A stretch of 64,000 bases of DNA from Hydractinia symbiolongicarpus (GCF_029227915.1 NC_079880.1:24802501-24866500); one strand, 5' to 3'. Positions 44,690-55,039 are shown, counted from the stretch's first letter. Notes: generated by a model not told the origin, from the sequence alone. Numbers and translations: made by a program.

Positions 44690-45385
44690 ATTTTAAACTT
44701 TTGGTGAATATTTTTGGTGAACTGGCATTATTCAGAAAACTTTTTTTCTACCCTTTTGGAAAATGGGAATTACTTGGTAGTAAAAAATTGGCTCATAAAT
44801 GTGGATCTTGCACAATCTAGCAGTTTATTGTTAATAAAATCAACCTTGATCCATTTGCCAGTGAAATAATAATTTTTTTTACAGAACTGGCATTATTTAC
44901 CAGAAAACTACCTTTTTACCCTTTTGGTAAATGGGAATTAATTAGGTAGTAAAAAATCAAATCATTTATGGATCTTGCACAATCTAGCAGTTATTGGTAA
45001 TAAAAGAAGCCTTAGATCCATCTGTCAGTAAAAACTTTTAAATTTTGGTCAACTGGCATAATTTACCAGAAAACTACCTTTTTACCCTTTTAGAAAATGG
45101 GAATTTATAGGTAGTTAAAAAAATTAGATCTTACAATCGGGCGAATGTTATTGAATTTAAATATGAGATATTAAATTTGGTCAGCTGGCATTAATTACCA
45201 GAAAACTACCTTTTTACCCTTTTGGAAAATCGGAATTTATAGGTAGTTAAAAAAATTAGATCTTTACAATCCGGCAATGTTATTGAAATCAAATACCAGA
45301 TACTAAATTTAGTCAACTGGCATTATTTACCAGAAAACTACCTTTTTACCCGTTTGGAAAATGGGAATTTATAGGTAGTTAAAAA
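44690..45385. repeat. Tandem repeat, ~132-168 bp units
   Basis: Five diverged units, each with CAGAAAACTACCTTTTTACC followed by CTTTTGGAAAATGGGAATT-like sequence. Units begin near 44728, 44890, 45058, 45191 and 45323; spacing is longer in the first units and about 132 bp in the last. It sits immediately downstream of the Helitron helicase on its coding strand and may be part of that element's 3' end. Confidence 0.8.
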
Positions 45386-45388
45386 AAG

Positions 45389-46977
45389 TTAGTCGCAAGA
45401 AGAGTGAAAGCAGCAAAAACATCCCTGGGTAATGTTGCATATAGCATCATGGATATCATCATCACAGAACCTATCCAACTCCTCTAACAACCTTAAATAT
45501 TCTATTTGTGAACATGAATTATTGCTTGTTTGATTGGATAAATCTATCAATCTTTTTTCTTCCTCTAACCTTGCTTTTATTTGTGGATGTCTATTTATAT
45601 ATTCAAGCCGACTAAATGGAATGGGAGAGGCTAAACACCAATCAACATCTTCCGAACAACGAGAGAAAGCTGTGTATGTCGTTCCTAAATTTAAGGCTTC
45701 CATCTTCACATCATCACTCAGTTTAATAACAGCTTTGGTGCATGTTTGTCCATTACCAATGGTCATACCTTGTGATTTAGCAATCGTAATGGCATATCCT
45801 GGTATCAGTGGAAAGCCACTCCTGCAGCAACAATTATCGTCACATCTGCCTTCGTTAACAGGTACTGGTACCCAAGTTGGATGCGAGTGTAGCCAAACAG
45901 GCCCCCTCGTATTTTGGAAAATCAACAACTATATTTTCTGGAAATTGAGGAGGTCTTGAGCCTTCACTATAAACAATAGCAACTACAGTACCCATTGCTC
46001 CATTATTTAATCCTAAACCAGTCAAACCTATCTGATTTTTTGTAAGTATAACTCTACACCCAACAGCAATTATACATTTAGCTGGTATTTGACCAATTTG
46101 CTTGTCCTGACTATGATCTCTTCCTCGACCGGTGGAAGGTATAACTGCAATGGGGACACCTAGTTGTGCAAGAACACTGTTATTATGTTTGTGAGCTTCT
46201 TTCCATGTCTCTGTCAGCCAAATTGCATTTTCGCTTGAGAAAAAAGATTTCTCACTACTTGGTAGAGAATCAAAAGTTCTACTGTTAATATCTTGCCAGT
46301 CTAATTGTGCTATTTGCCCTGTTCTGATGCGATTTAATCTGTCTAGCAATTTAATTTGATCTGGTTTTCGTCTCATCACTTGATCTAAAACCATCACTTG
46401 GTTAAAATAGCATAACCTGCATGTACTGCTGGAGAGGAGCTTGGCAAAGGAGATTTATGAAGGTCAGTTTTCCCTATTGCTCCCAGTTGAAATAAATCAC
46501 CAAATAAGGTCAAGGATGGAATACACCCAGAGCTATTTTGTACTTGCTTGGCATGATCTACCTTTGCTGTAACTTCATTAAATCTCTGACTACACCATGC
46601 AGTAAGATTTTGACCAATCATTCCTCGTTCATCCACATTAACACACATTAAAGAAAGATTATTATTATCATCGCATACATTTTAACCTAATTTTCGAGAT
46701 TGTAAATCAGACAACGGAAAATCATGCAATGCTGCTTAAGCAAGTGATTTGTTTTTTTAGAAGGTGGAGGTGTTACAGAGTGAATAGTATGACCATCTGG
46801 GAGCAGTACAGCTGAAGCACCTGTGGGAGCCAAGTTTAAAACTGACCTGTTTGATTTAAATACTCTGCGTACTAACCTTGTTAAAATTTTTATTATTTGA
46901 CTTTTTCCTGCACCAGCAATTCCCTGAACAATGACTCGCAGAGGAACAGTTTTAAAATTTGTGTTACTAGCAACCAA
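45389..46977 (-). pseudogene. PIF1-family helicase of a Helitron
   Basis: Four minus-strand frames make a complete SF1B helicase. Motif I GIAGAGKSQIIKIL and APTGASAVLLPDGHTIHS (46977-46687); motif II DERGMIG and motif III LFGDLFQLGAI (46648-46394); VLDQVMRR and CRVILTKNQIGLTGLGLNNG (46397-45855); motif V PGYAITIAKSQGMTIG and motif VI TTYTAFSRC (45928-45389). In Helitrons this helicase unwinds the strand being transposed. Shifts at about 46680, 46396 and 45900 disrupt it, though all motifs survive. It continues directly from the frame at 48230. Confidence 0.85.
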
Positions 46978-48230
46978 TAGTAAGTGTTTAATGTGAAAAA
47001 ACCCACTTGCATTTGTCTATTATTCACCAACCTTACATTTACATCAGGAAGATTGCATTGAGAATTGTGTTCCATTTCTCTTTTTTCAGAAGTCTTTAAC
47101 ATGTTCTTCACCCAGTTTTTAGCTTCCTCAATATCCACTGAATGGGGTAAATTTTGTATGCCTTGCTCATGCCAGATATACAAAGTACCTCCATTTGGCA
47201 GAACTACATCATCAATTTCCGGGTTAATTGCATGGGCTCGTTTTTCTCTTAAAATGTCACGAAGTAATGCATAACCCAAATATTCAGTTTGTGACTGCTG
47301 CGATGACATTGACTGCGATTGACTTTGGGATAATTCTAAATCTTCCAATACCTGTAGCGAATATTGAATATTTTTATACTTTTCTTTCTTTAATGTCTTT
47401 TCGTCATAATGTGCCTTAGCCAATTTCATAACTTCTAATAAAGCTTCTGGGCATTCTTCAGAATCTAAGAACTCTGCAAAAGCATCTGTAAAGTTGTTAT
47501 GGCCATTAAGGAAGTCGTTTGTGTTTCTCCATGTACCTTTTGAAAATATCATAAATTGGGCTTTTGCATAGTCCTCCTCAACTGGCCAATTTGGATATAT
47601 AGGTAATCCAGTAAAAACAGGAACATGGTCTTGTCCACAGCTTGTACTTTTAGGACAATCACAAATCTTTGCCCAATCAAAAAGGGTAATTGCAGGGAGA
47701 TTTTGACGCCTGTCATCTCCACAAAATTTGTCCAAAGGTGTGGAATTTGTGACAGTACCACTACAATCATTCTGCATTGTTAAAGTTCTATAACCACTCA
47801 ATCCAATTCTTTTGAATTTTCTAGAGCAATGGTATAATTTTGATCTAGTGTTGATGAAATCAGCATCAGATCCTGGTGTATCAACCATGCCAACAGTTTT
47901 TAACAATAGTCTTTGAGCTATACTTCGGACAGATGCATTACTGGCAGATGTATTCAATAAATTACTATAAATAGTTATTAAATCACTGGTTGTGGCAGCT
48001 CCTTTACAAGCATACCCTGCTACATATTTAAGAAGAGAAACAAAATCTTGCTTTATAATTGGCTGGGTGTCACAATTTGCTAACCAACTCATGGGCCTAC
48101 ACTTTGCATGTTGTATAAATCTGGGATGATCAGTTGGTCCTTCATAACGTGGATGTGCACCATCAGTAATTACACTCGTCCCGGAGGAGAGGAGTGTATT
48201 GGTTTCGGCTTGTGCGACCAAAAGTGACAT
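46893..48230 (-). CDS. Helitron region between Rep and helicase
   Basis: A 445-codon frame, the longest in the window. RYEGPTDHPRFIQHAKCRPM and WLANCDTQPII, then YVAGYACKG, match the segment found downstream of the HUH Rep nuclease in Helitron proteins. The middle is uncharacterised; a Ser/Gln-rich stretch (SQSQSQSMSSQQSQ) precedes ALLRDILREKRAHAI. The HUH two-His motif of Rep is not present: the frame begins after it. The last 30 codons overlap the helicase Walker A region in another frame, so a shift separates them. Probably the truncated remainder of a larger Rep-helicase protein. Confidence 0.75.
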   Translation of the reverse strand: MSLLVAQAETNTLLSSGTSVITDGAHPRYEGPTDHPRFIQHAKCRPMSWLANCDTQPIIKQDFVSLLKYVAGYACKGAATTSDLITIYSNLLNTSASNASVRSIAQRLLLKTVGMVDTPGSDADFINTRSKLYHCSRKFKRIGLSGYRTLTMQNDCSGTVTNSTPLDKFCGDDRRQNLPAITLFDWAKICDCPKSTSCGQDHVPVFTGLPIYPNWPVEEDYAKAQFMIFSKGTWRNTNDFLNGHNNFTDAFAEFLDSEECPEALLEVMKLAKAHYDEKTLKKEKYKNIQYSLQVLEDLELSQSQSQSMSSQQSQTEYLGYALLRDILREKRAHAINPEIDDVVLPNGGTLYIWHEQGIQNLPHSVDIEEAKNWVKNMLKTSEKREMEHNSQCNLPDVNVRLVNNRQMQVGFFTLNTYYWLLVTQILKLFLCESLFRELLVQEKVK

Positions 48231-48239
48231 GCGATCTGA

Positions 48240-48745
48240 CCGAATATCGTAACTTACCCGCTCCCCCGCGCCATAATTCTTCTTTTTTTCCGCGACCCTA
48301 TTTCCCGCTTCTTATCATGTTGTGCGTGTCTTAACCCGTATTTTGCAGACCACAGACCAGTCGTTTATGGATCGCTACCGCTGAAGTCGAAGCATGCGCA
48401 CTGCCCGCTGAGAATCGAAGCACTCTTAGCTGTGTTTTCACATTTCTACGAAATTCTTTTAAAAAATAGTAGCGGAATATAAATGAAGTATCGCTGGAAT
48501 ATTTATCTTGTTTCATGCAATCTGCTATCTTGCTAGACTTACTGACCTACTGTTGTTGTACAAAGTGTGTCTAGTGTGTTGTTGTTCTGCAAAGTCTGCC
48601 TTCACTCACTGAAATTTAAAACTGCTAGATCGAGAAGACTTTCAATACCTGGGGAAGCTGCTTTAGGTACCAAGGTACTTCGTGCTGAATATTATTCATC
48701 GTTCCATTGACTTAGTGTATTATTTTATTTCATGTAACTAGCTAA
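48240..48745. other. Gap between head-to-head Helitron parts
   Basis: About 500 bp between the start of the minus-strand Helitron frame and the plus-strand 2A leader frame. It is less AT-rich at 48250-48420. No Rep sequence found on either strand. An inversion breakpoint should lie here or at the minus-strand start. Confidence 0.5.
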
Positions 48746-48747
48746 TT

Positions 48748-49812
48748 ATGCTTTTCTGCCATGTTTTTACGATATCTTCTTTCTTGCACAAACTTCTATT
48801 ATTATTGTGCGGGGATATTGAATCTAATCCAGGTCCGGCTTACCATATTAAATCAGTTAATGGGTCATTTAATCAAGGCGACAAAAAGTTTGGTGAAACT
48901 GCTGGTATTCAGTGTATGTGCAATGCTCTTCTAGCTATATGTTGGTCCCAACTCAAAAGAATTTCTGTTTGGAAATCATTTGATTTAGAAAACATCTTAG
49001 AACATGGCGATGCTAATTTTAAGCAGTCAAATTTCAACAGACCCATGGCATGTTATGAGTTACCAACATCTATCAATATTGATCGTTTTCAAATTGCTAT
49101 AAGTCTCCTGAGTAGTACGTCAGCTCTTTTGGGTGATAAACATTACTTCTTAGCTCATGGACAAATGAATTCAGAAACAGTTGGTACTGGTTTAATATTT
49201 ACCACAAGTGGTTACAGTGTTGCTATCATATGGGATGAAAATTACATTTATCTGTTTGACTCTCATAGCAGGGATGAAAGTGGTCAGATTTGTCAGAATG
49301 GCTTTTCTGTTCTTTTGAAGTTTAGGAATTTTACAAACGTACAAAAGTACATTAAGGATTTGTATCTGAATAAAATGGAAAATTCTGTTGAAACGCAGTT
49401 TGAAATGCAGTATGTACAAGTTGTAGTGAGTGAGACTGCAGCACAATCAATTAATGTTAGTATAGCCAAATCCTGTAAAACTGCTCAAAAACGAAAATAT
49501 GTCAGGAAAACAAGGTTATTTGTCAAAGACTCCCATGAACCTCAATCAAAAAAGAAATGTGGCTGGTACAAGGACGAAGCAATGGCTGAGAAAATAGAAA
49601 GGTTTAAAAGTGCTGTCAAAGAGGGACCAGTATATATTTGTGTTGTATGTCATCGTTGCCATTACAGAAGATCTGTTGTTTTTTTCTCTTCCGAAAAGTA
49701 TCCTATTGATCTGCAACTCCACACTGTCTTAAGTAATGATGGAATGTCCTATATTTGTAAATCATGTCATAAAAAGTTAGTGAAATCGCAAACCCCTTCA
49801 CAAGCTGTCTGA
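48748..49812 (+). CDS. 2A leader, C76-like protease and DUF6570-like start
   Basis: A 354-codon frame. Residues 1-30 are hydrophobic and end LLLLLCGDIESNPGP, a canonical 2A ribosome-skipping motif (D-x-E-x-N-P-G|P). Residues about 45-210 resemble the herpesvirus-tegument-type cysteine protease fold (peptidase C76) reported in Helitron proteins: FGETAGIQCMCNALLAICW with the candidate Cys, a central HYFLAHGQMN, and IWDENYIYLFDSHSRD with the candidate Asp-x-His. Residues about 290-354 (YICVVCHRCHYRRSV, YICKSCHKKLVKSQTPSQAV) open a DUF6570-like Helitron domain. A TGA at 49810 stops the frame; NKLELYDLPDDLKNLNRLER and FKKIAIMPKGQ follow in the same frame to about 49940, so the stop is probably secondary. 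Confidence 0.75.
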   Translation: MLFCHVFTISSFLHKLLLLLCGDIESNPGPAYHIKSVNGSFNQGDKKFGETAGIQCMCNALLAICWSQLKRISVWKSFDLENILEHGDANFKQSNFNRPMACYELPTSINIDRFQIAISLLSSTSALLGDKHYFLAHGQMNSETVGTGLIFTTSGYSVAIIWDENYIYLFDSHSRDESGQICQNGFSVLLKFRNFTNVQKYIKDLYLNKMENSVETQFEMQYVQVVVSETAAQSINVSIAKSCKTAQKRKYVRKTRLFVKDSHEPQSKKKCGWYKDEAMAEKIERFKSAVKEGPVYICVVCHRCHYRRSVVFFSSEKYPIDLQLHTVLSNDGMSYICKSCHKKLVKSQTPSQAV

Positions 49813-49942
49813 AACAAATTAGAACTATATGATTTACCAGATGATTTAAAAAATTTAAATAGGCTAGAAAGAACTATTGTTGCGAGAAGAATATTATTTA
49901 AAAAAATAGCAATTATGCCTAAAGGTCAATCTCCTAAGTACT
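49813..49942 (+). pseudogene. DUF6570-like continuation past the stop
   Basis: In frame with the preceding CDS: LYDLPDDLKNLNRLERTIV and RRILFKKIAIMPKGQ match the Helitron domain that lies between the N-terminal protease and Rep. Similarity ends abruptly at about 49942, the right breakpoint of the rearranged Helitron. Confidence 0.65.
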
Positions 49943-49959
49943 CTTGGATCAGTTGAAAT

Positions 49960-50314
49960 TCTATTTGAGAGAACATGTTTGTTCCCAATGATTGATGTAT
50001 ACATTATTGAACTATTATTGCATATGGTTTATGAATATCATGGGGATGTTGTTGATACTGTAAAGAATTTACTTTTCAAGAAATGGAATAGCGGTGACGT
50101 AATTATTTATCACCACGCGTTAACACACGTGTTATATTTTTTAAAACAAATTACAAAGGTAATGCCAAAAAAACTATCACTTCGAATAAATATGATTGAT
50201 GGTGGATTATTACCAAGTGAAATGCTTGACTTTTCACCACTACTTAACTCGCCCTTTATTTCTTTAAAACAACTTATTTTCATTAACACTTATTTACCCT
50301 TCAATGAATTATGA
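49960..50314 (+). pseudogene. NLR-like linker fragment upstream of LRRs
   Basis: A 111-codon frame with helical hydrophobic sequence (DVYIIELLLHMVYEYHGDV, ALTHVLYFLKQITK) followed by a Leu-rich beta-like end (ISLKQLIFINTYLPFNE). Position and character resemble the region between the NACHT winged helix and the LRRs of NLR proteins, but no NACHT motif is present. It overlaps the next frame by 11 bp in a different register, so a frameshift or a separate short exon is possible. Confidence 0.35.
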
Positions 50315-51210
50315 TGACAATGAAACGTTTAATATTTCTCAAGATGACAATACCTCATCTATCTATCTTCATTTTTTATCAGAAACAGTCAAAGCAGACG
50401 ACATCAAGGTTGAGGACTTGCAATTATTTTCTTGTAAATTAAGTGATGATCATATTAAACAATTACAAGCGTGTATACCTCATGTAAAAAGTTTGGATCT
50501 TTCTCAAAACAACAATATGACGCCACAGTCGATGAAACACATATCAGACTGTATTATACAAGCTGCTGAAAGAAACAACAATCATTTAAAAGATTTGAGG
50601 TTAATGGGTTGCAATTTAAGCGATGATCATATTAAACAATTGCAGCCCCGTATACCCTATATAACTGTTTTGAATCTCTCCCAGAGCGAGAATATGACGC
50701 CACAGTCGATAAAACATGTATCAGAATGTATTGTACAAGCTGCTGAAAGAAACAATAACCATTTTAAAGAATTGAGGTTAATGGGTTGCAATTTAAGCGA
50801 TGATCATATTAAACAATTACAACCCTGTATACCCTATTTAAATAGTTTGTATCTTACTCGTAACGAGGATATGACGCCACAGTCGATGAAACACATATCA
50901 GAATGTATTACACAGGCTGCTGTAAGAAGCACTAACAATTTAAAAGAATTGAAGTTAGAAAACTGCAAATTGTGCGATTATCATATTAAGCTATTGCGAC
51001 CGTGTATACCTTATTTGGAAAGTTTGTGCCTTTGTAACAACGATATCACGCCACAGTCAATGAAGCACATATCAAAATGTAGCTGTTGAACAAGCTGCTG
51101 CTGCTCCATTTAAAAGAATTGGATTTGAAATGCTTTTGGTTAGGTGATGATCATATTAAACAATTGCAACTGTGTATATCTTATTTAAACACTTCGGATC
51201 TTTTTTTATA
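50304..51210 (+). pseudogene. Ribonuclease-inhibitor-type LRR array
   Basis: A 261-codon frame (50304-51089) with at least four repeats of about 59 residues, each made of two LRRs: LSDDHIKQLQPCIPYLNSLY and MTPQSMKHISECI-like parts, then LKELRLMGCN. At DNA level the period is 177 bp in the best-conserved pair (50595 and 50772). After a frame change at about 51085 one more repeat (LKELDLKCFWLGDDHIKQLQ) follows to 51210. Such LRRs usually cap NLR immune receptors. Conservation between units suggests recent unit duplication. No N-terminal effector or NACHT domain is in the window. Confidence 0.7.
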
Positions 51211-51219
51211 ACAATAGAA

Positions 51220-51915
51220 AGTTACTATCAATAAAAAATGTGTCAGAATCGGAAAACACTACCAAGATAAAGATTAGGTATTATTATTATAAAGTTGTAA
51301 CCATCCATACATCACAAAATTCTATAAACATTATAAACTATATCCAAAAATCAATCAAAGAAAAAAAAGAAGTTAGTAGGATTGGAATATTTTTAAAATA
51401 GTTTGAATAGATTGCGTTTTTTATAATGCTTAAGTTCGTCAAATAGAGTATTTGTATGTTTATGGATTATATCTGAATGTGGCATATTTTTTAGTTAGTT
51501 ATATCTTTGGTCAAGATATGTACATAGTTTTGATAAAAATATATGTTATAATTAATACAAAACAATAGCTTTGTAATTTACTTTACCTCTTTTATTCTAG
51601 CGCTGTAACTTTTAACTTTTTGTAATTTTTAACTTTTTGTAATTTTCAACTCAGTTGTAACTTAAAAATGGGTGTTGACACTCGAAACCCGTCGAAAAAG
51701 TTGGTTCTGTATTAATTCTTGTTGCTGTAACCGTTAAGTGCTATAAATTCTTTTAACCCAAATCTGAAACATTATACCTCACAATACCGTACCATACGAG
51801 GCGAAAATATAGCGAAATTTGCGAATGTTTTTTGGTTTGAAATCGGTAAATTGAGTATAAGCCAATTTTTTTCTTTTTGACATATGCTCGCTAAACTTAC
51901 TCTTTACCTTCTATC
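51220..51915. other. No gene recognised
   Basis: AT-rich. Contains a short triplication of TTTTGTAATTTT(C/A)AACT near 51610-51660. Confidence 0.45.
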
Positions 51916-52029
51916 GCAATACACCTTTCCCGAATTTATATTTTGTAAAATATTGCGTGCATGAAAACGAGGCAAATCTTGGTAAACATTATTCGCGTTC
52001 ATATAAACATGGAGGAAGACAATACTATG

Positions 52030-52356
52030 AGATATTTTGCTTAAAATAATTGAGGAAAATATAGATTGTCTTCGATGAAACTCAAGAAAAAGCGGGGGGG
52101 GGGGAACATGGAGGGAATGCCACCGTTTACGATAAAAGAAATTGAAATGCATCGACAAAATAGTGGTAAACAGCACGGTGTGGCAATTATTAAGACTTTG
52201 GAGCGTGGCAGAAAGTTTAGGGATGAACGATACATATCTGCTGATAGCATTTTCACATCAACAACTACATTTGCTCCAAGTAAAAACAGAATTTTTAAAG
52301 ACTTAGTTATGGTCAGCCCTGTAAAAAGTAATGCTGACAAAAAGGTATCCATCTAA
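52030..52356 (+). pseudogene. Fragment of a SWIM/YqaJ-associated protein
   Basis: PPFTIKEIEMHRQNSGKQHG followed by IKTLERGRKFRDERYISADS is the N-terminal signature I recall from cnidarian proteins that continue into a SWIM zinc finger and YqaJ-type exonuclease. It ends shortly after (FKDLVMVSPVKSN). A G run lies at 52096-52106 close to the start. It is in the opposite orientation to the SWIM frame at 54.4-53.4 kb. Confidence 0.4.
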
Positions 52357-52689
52357 CGTTGTATGATTCTAGAATTAATGATAGTTTGTGTAACATAAAT
52401 CCAAGAATATTAAAACTGCAAGAAGATATGCTTATGGTTGACAAACGGGTTGGTTTTGCTCATTGTATTAACAGTACACTAAAAAGAAAAACAACATTAA
52501 ACATGCGAACTTTCCTGACGGATCTACATTGTCACACCAACTACTACCATCAGAAATTAACATCAAGGTTGTTACTAATAATAATATATCAAATACTTCA
52601 AATAAATCAAAACATAACGAAACACAACCCTATGAGTTTATTGATGTCAATCCTGTATTAATCCCAAAAGATTGGGGTAAATTAAATCA

Positions 52690-53110
52690 ACATTACACAC
52701 ACAGCTAGCTGTTCAGTAAAGTCGTTTATAGTATCATCAATTAGTTTTTCTTTTAACATTGAATTCTCAGTTTTGATAGTTTCTAATTCATCAGGAGTGA
52801 AAAAACCAGGTTGTTCTTCAGTGATCTCAGCAGAATCAGATGAAGAAATTTCATATGTGCTTTCAGAATCTGTTTCGACTACTACTGGAAGGGCTCTTTC
52901 TTCGGACTTTTCCTTTTTTGTGTTTTTTTTGTTTGAACGTAAATATATTTAGAGCCATTGATTAATGTTTTCCGTTCACAACCAAAACCTAATTTTACAC
53001 AGTGTACTTCAAAGTGGACTTCGCATACTTTTGTGTTCTTGTTTATACTTTCCCTTCTACGAATCTTGAAATGATACTTACCAATTCACCGTTCCTGTAA
53101 AAGAGAGTTT
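52690..53110 (-). pseudogene. THAP domain second half and coiled region
   Basis: Minus strand: KIRRRESINKNTKVCEVHFE (C-x2-HF ligands intact) and SKYIYVQTKK, then, shifted, ETDSESTYEISSSDSAEITE and ELETIKTENSMLKEKLIDD. This is the C-terminal half of a THAP zinc finger plus the acidic and helical region that normally follows. The first half is on the plus strand at 53.15-53.39 kb, head-to-head. Confidence 0.6.
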
Positions 53111-53153
53111 TCGCAATGCATTGTGGTAAATGTAGTCAAAAACATAAACAATC

Positions 53154-53395
53154 ATGGAGGCGTCAGGAGAAAAAACACTTAATACAGATATTTTATCAGC
53201 TTGTTCAACACCTAAAAACAGCTTTTTTCAAAGCTTTACTTCACCAAACAACATCGAAGTTTCCTTAGACAATTTATCTACAGATTTCACCGTAGAGAAT
53301 GCTACAAACATTGGGAATTTGCCAGGAACTTCAACAACAAACGCTGCAGCTGGGGGAGGATTTACATGTTGTGTACCTTTATGTTACAACAACTT
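53154..53395 (+). pseudogene. THAP first half with N-terminal extension
   Basis: Starts at ATG 53154 with a 65-residue Ser/Thr-rich leader, then AAAGGGFTCCVPLCYNN, the first Cys pair of a THAP domain. After about 53395 the frame runs antisense into the end of the SWIM gene and is meaningless. An in-place rearrangement has cut the THAP domain after its first Cys pair. Confidence 0.5.
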
Positions 53396-54361
53396 AAAGT
53401 TTTCAATGAGTTCATTAATATGTTTTCTAACTGGTGCATTTTCCTCTGCTTCCATCTCACAGTTTGTCACAGATGTTGTGAATAAAGAGCAAGGCTCATA
53501 GTCATTTCCTTGTAGCAAAGTAGCCATTGTTACTCCTTGTTTAAGTTTTAATAAGTTCCCACTAAGCTGCTTCATTTTTTCACTTGACGGTTCTCTTGCA
53601 AATAACGGTGTCGAACAGTGCTTTCGGTCACCAGTAACTATTGGTCTTTTGCGACTTTTATTTTTGTCCTTTTCAAAATCAGCCTTGTCAAACTGCAAGT
53701 TTGAAAATAAAATAGCCTCAGAGTTCGCAGCTTCACCAGGTACATGCCACTGTTGCAAAACATCTGTACATACTTTATCATCAGGAACACTTTTCAGTTC
53801 TAGTTCCCTGTAATCTACAAGCTGGTAAAGGACTGCAGCGACATGCTTACAACAACCCCCTGCTACAGCTTTGCAGTTGCATTTAGCATATAAAACATCT
53901 CCAGATTTTTGACAAAGGTGAATGTACACGCTGTATTGAATTTTCTTCATGGAGGCTGTTACCAGGCATTTAACAATAAACAAACTTGTATTTGCAACAA
54001 TATTTGGTTTTACTCTGACCTTCTTCACGAAATGCTCTTTAAATAACCTGTATCCCAGAATTTTGTGCTTAATTGCACCTCTAGATTTATTATCCACTTC
54101 TAAAGTATCTTCTACCATATACTTTTGTAGTTTTTTATGAGAAATGGCAGGCAAAAGAGATAAGTCTTTGGACCATTCTTTTATACTACAGGTCAGTTCC
54201 TCTTCTTCGTCTCTTTCAATTTCCTGATTTGAAATTTCTCTGAAAACTGGCCTTGATGCCGTGCTAGAGCTTTGAGAAAAGCTAGGCTCAAGGGCAGTAT
54301 CATTATCCGTAAAAAATATACTTAAATCTTCATTAATATCCATTATAAGTTGTCGTTTCAC
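53384..54361 (-). CDS. SWIM zinc-finger protein
   Basis: A 325-codon frame from ATG 54361. Residues 1-60 are acidic and Ser-rich. Residues about 70-145 (LPAISHKKLQKYMVED, ILGYRLFKEHFVKKVRV) are a conserved N-terminal domain. Residues 150-185 hold CNCKAVAGGCCKHVAAVLY, the CxC...CxH SWIM zinc finger, then CTDVLQQWHVPGEA. The C-terminus is a short helix (HINELIENFKLL). Relatives usually continue into a YqaJ-type exonuclease; here the frame ends before it, at the junction with the THAP fragment. Likely a nucleic-acid-binding transposon protein; the uninterrupted frame hints at recent activity or short age. Confidence 0.7.
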   Translation of the reverse strand: MKRQLIMDINEDLSIFFTDNDTALEPSFSQSSSTASRPVFREISNQEIERDEEEELTCSIKEWSKDLSLLPAISHKKLQKYMVEDTLEVDNKSRGAIKHKILGYRLFKEHFVKKVRVKPNIVANTSLFIVKCLVTASMKKIQYSVYIHLCQKSGDVLYAKCNCKAVAGGCCKHVAAVLYQLVDYRELELKSVPDDKVCTDVLQQWHVPGEAANSEAILFSNLQFDKADFEKDKNKSRKRPIVTGDRKHCSTPLFAREPSSEKMKQLSGNLLKLKQGVTMATLLQGNDYEPCSLFTTSVTNCEMEAEENAPVRKHINELIENFKLL

Positions 54362-55039
54362 TATCCTTCCCTCAAATAAGCCTTTTTCTACTTTGTTTTG
54401 TTAAACACTTGATTAATCTATTACAGAGATAAAGTTTTTACAAAGAGCTATGATCATGGAGATAATTATTTTGTAACAAAACATGATTATTCTCCACAAT
54501 ATATTGCTACGGTTATTTAATTGTTATACGCAAGCAATTTTTTTTAATTTCGGCTTTTTTTCTTGACTTCAAGTACCACAATTCATTGCGCATCTCACTA
54601 TTTATGGGAACGGTGAATTGTTTTCTCAAACTTGGATCCGATGGAAATGAAAACATTCCAATGCCTGTTTAACTCTGGGTTTATTAGGAGTAGAACTTTT
54701 GCATAACGGTACGCAACAAAAGTTACCAGGTCGAGAGGTATACCTGGATAGATTAAATTATGATAAATTTCTTGCTGACCTTTCTGATTGCTACTCGCCA
54801 TCACAAATACATATTATACTTTTACAAGACAAGTATGTTTTTAAATACATTATAAGTAGTTTCGTTAGGAAAAACCTGCAATCCTTTAGAAAAATACACA
54901 ATAAAAGATCATTCATAATACATAAAAGTATCACACTCACCAGCTGTATTTTTAATGTTTACAAAGTTTACTAAGAAGTGCCTCGTTTTCATGCCGATGA
55001 TGTAATCGATAATTTAAATTCGGGAAAGGTGTATTGAAT

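Larger units (their letters stand above)
51917..55036. mobile_element. 3.1 kb TIR element with SWIM and THAP pieces
   Basis: Inverted ends CAATACACCTTTCCCGAATTT (51917 onward; complement ends 55036), with further inverted similarity inward (GCATGAAAACGAGGCA at about 51958 and, inverted, at about 54982), so the terminal repeats are about 75 bp. No clear target duplication was found, and the true ends may lie slightly outward. It encodes a SWIM protein, two halves of a THAP domain in opposite orientation, and a fragment with FTIKEIE. Confidence 0.65.

Noticed and set aside
52096-52106. G run as a possible programmed frameshift site
   Set aside because: Located at the start of a truncated fragment; homopolymer runs are common here (12711, 14703) and no downstream domain supports recoding.
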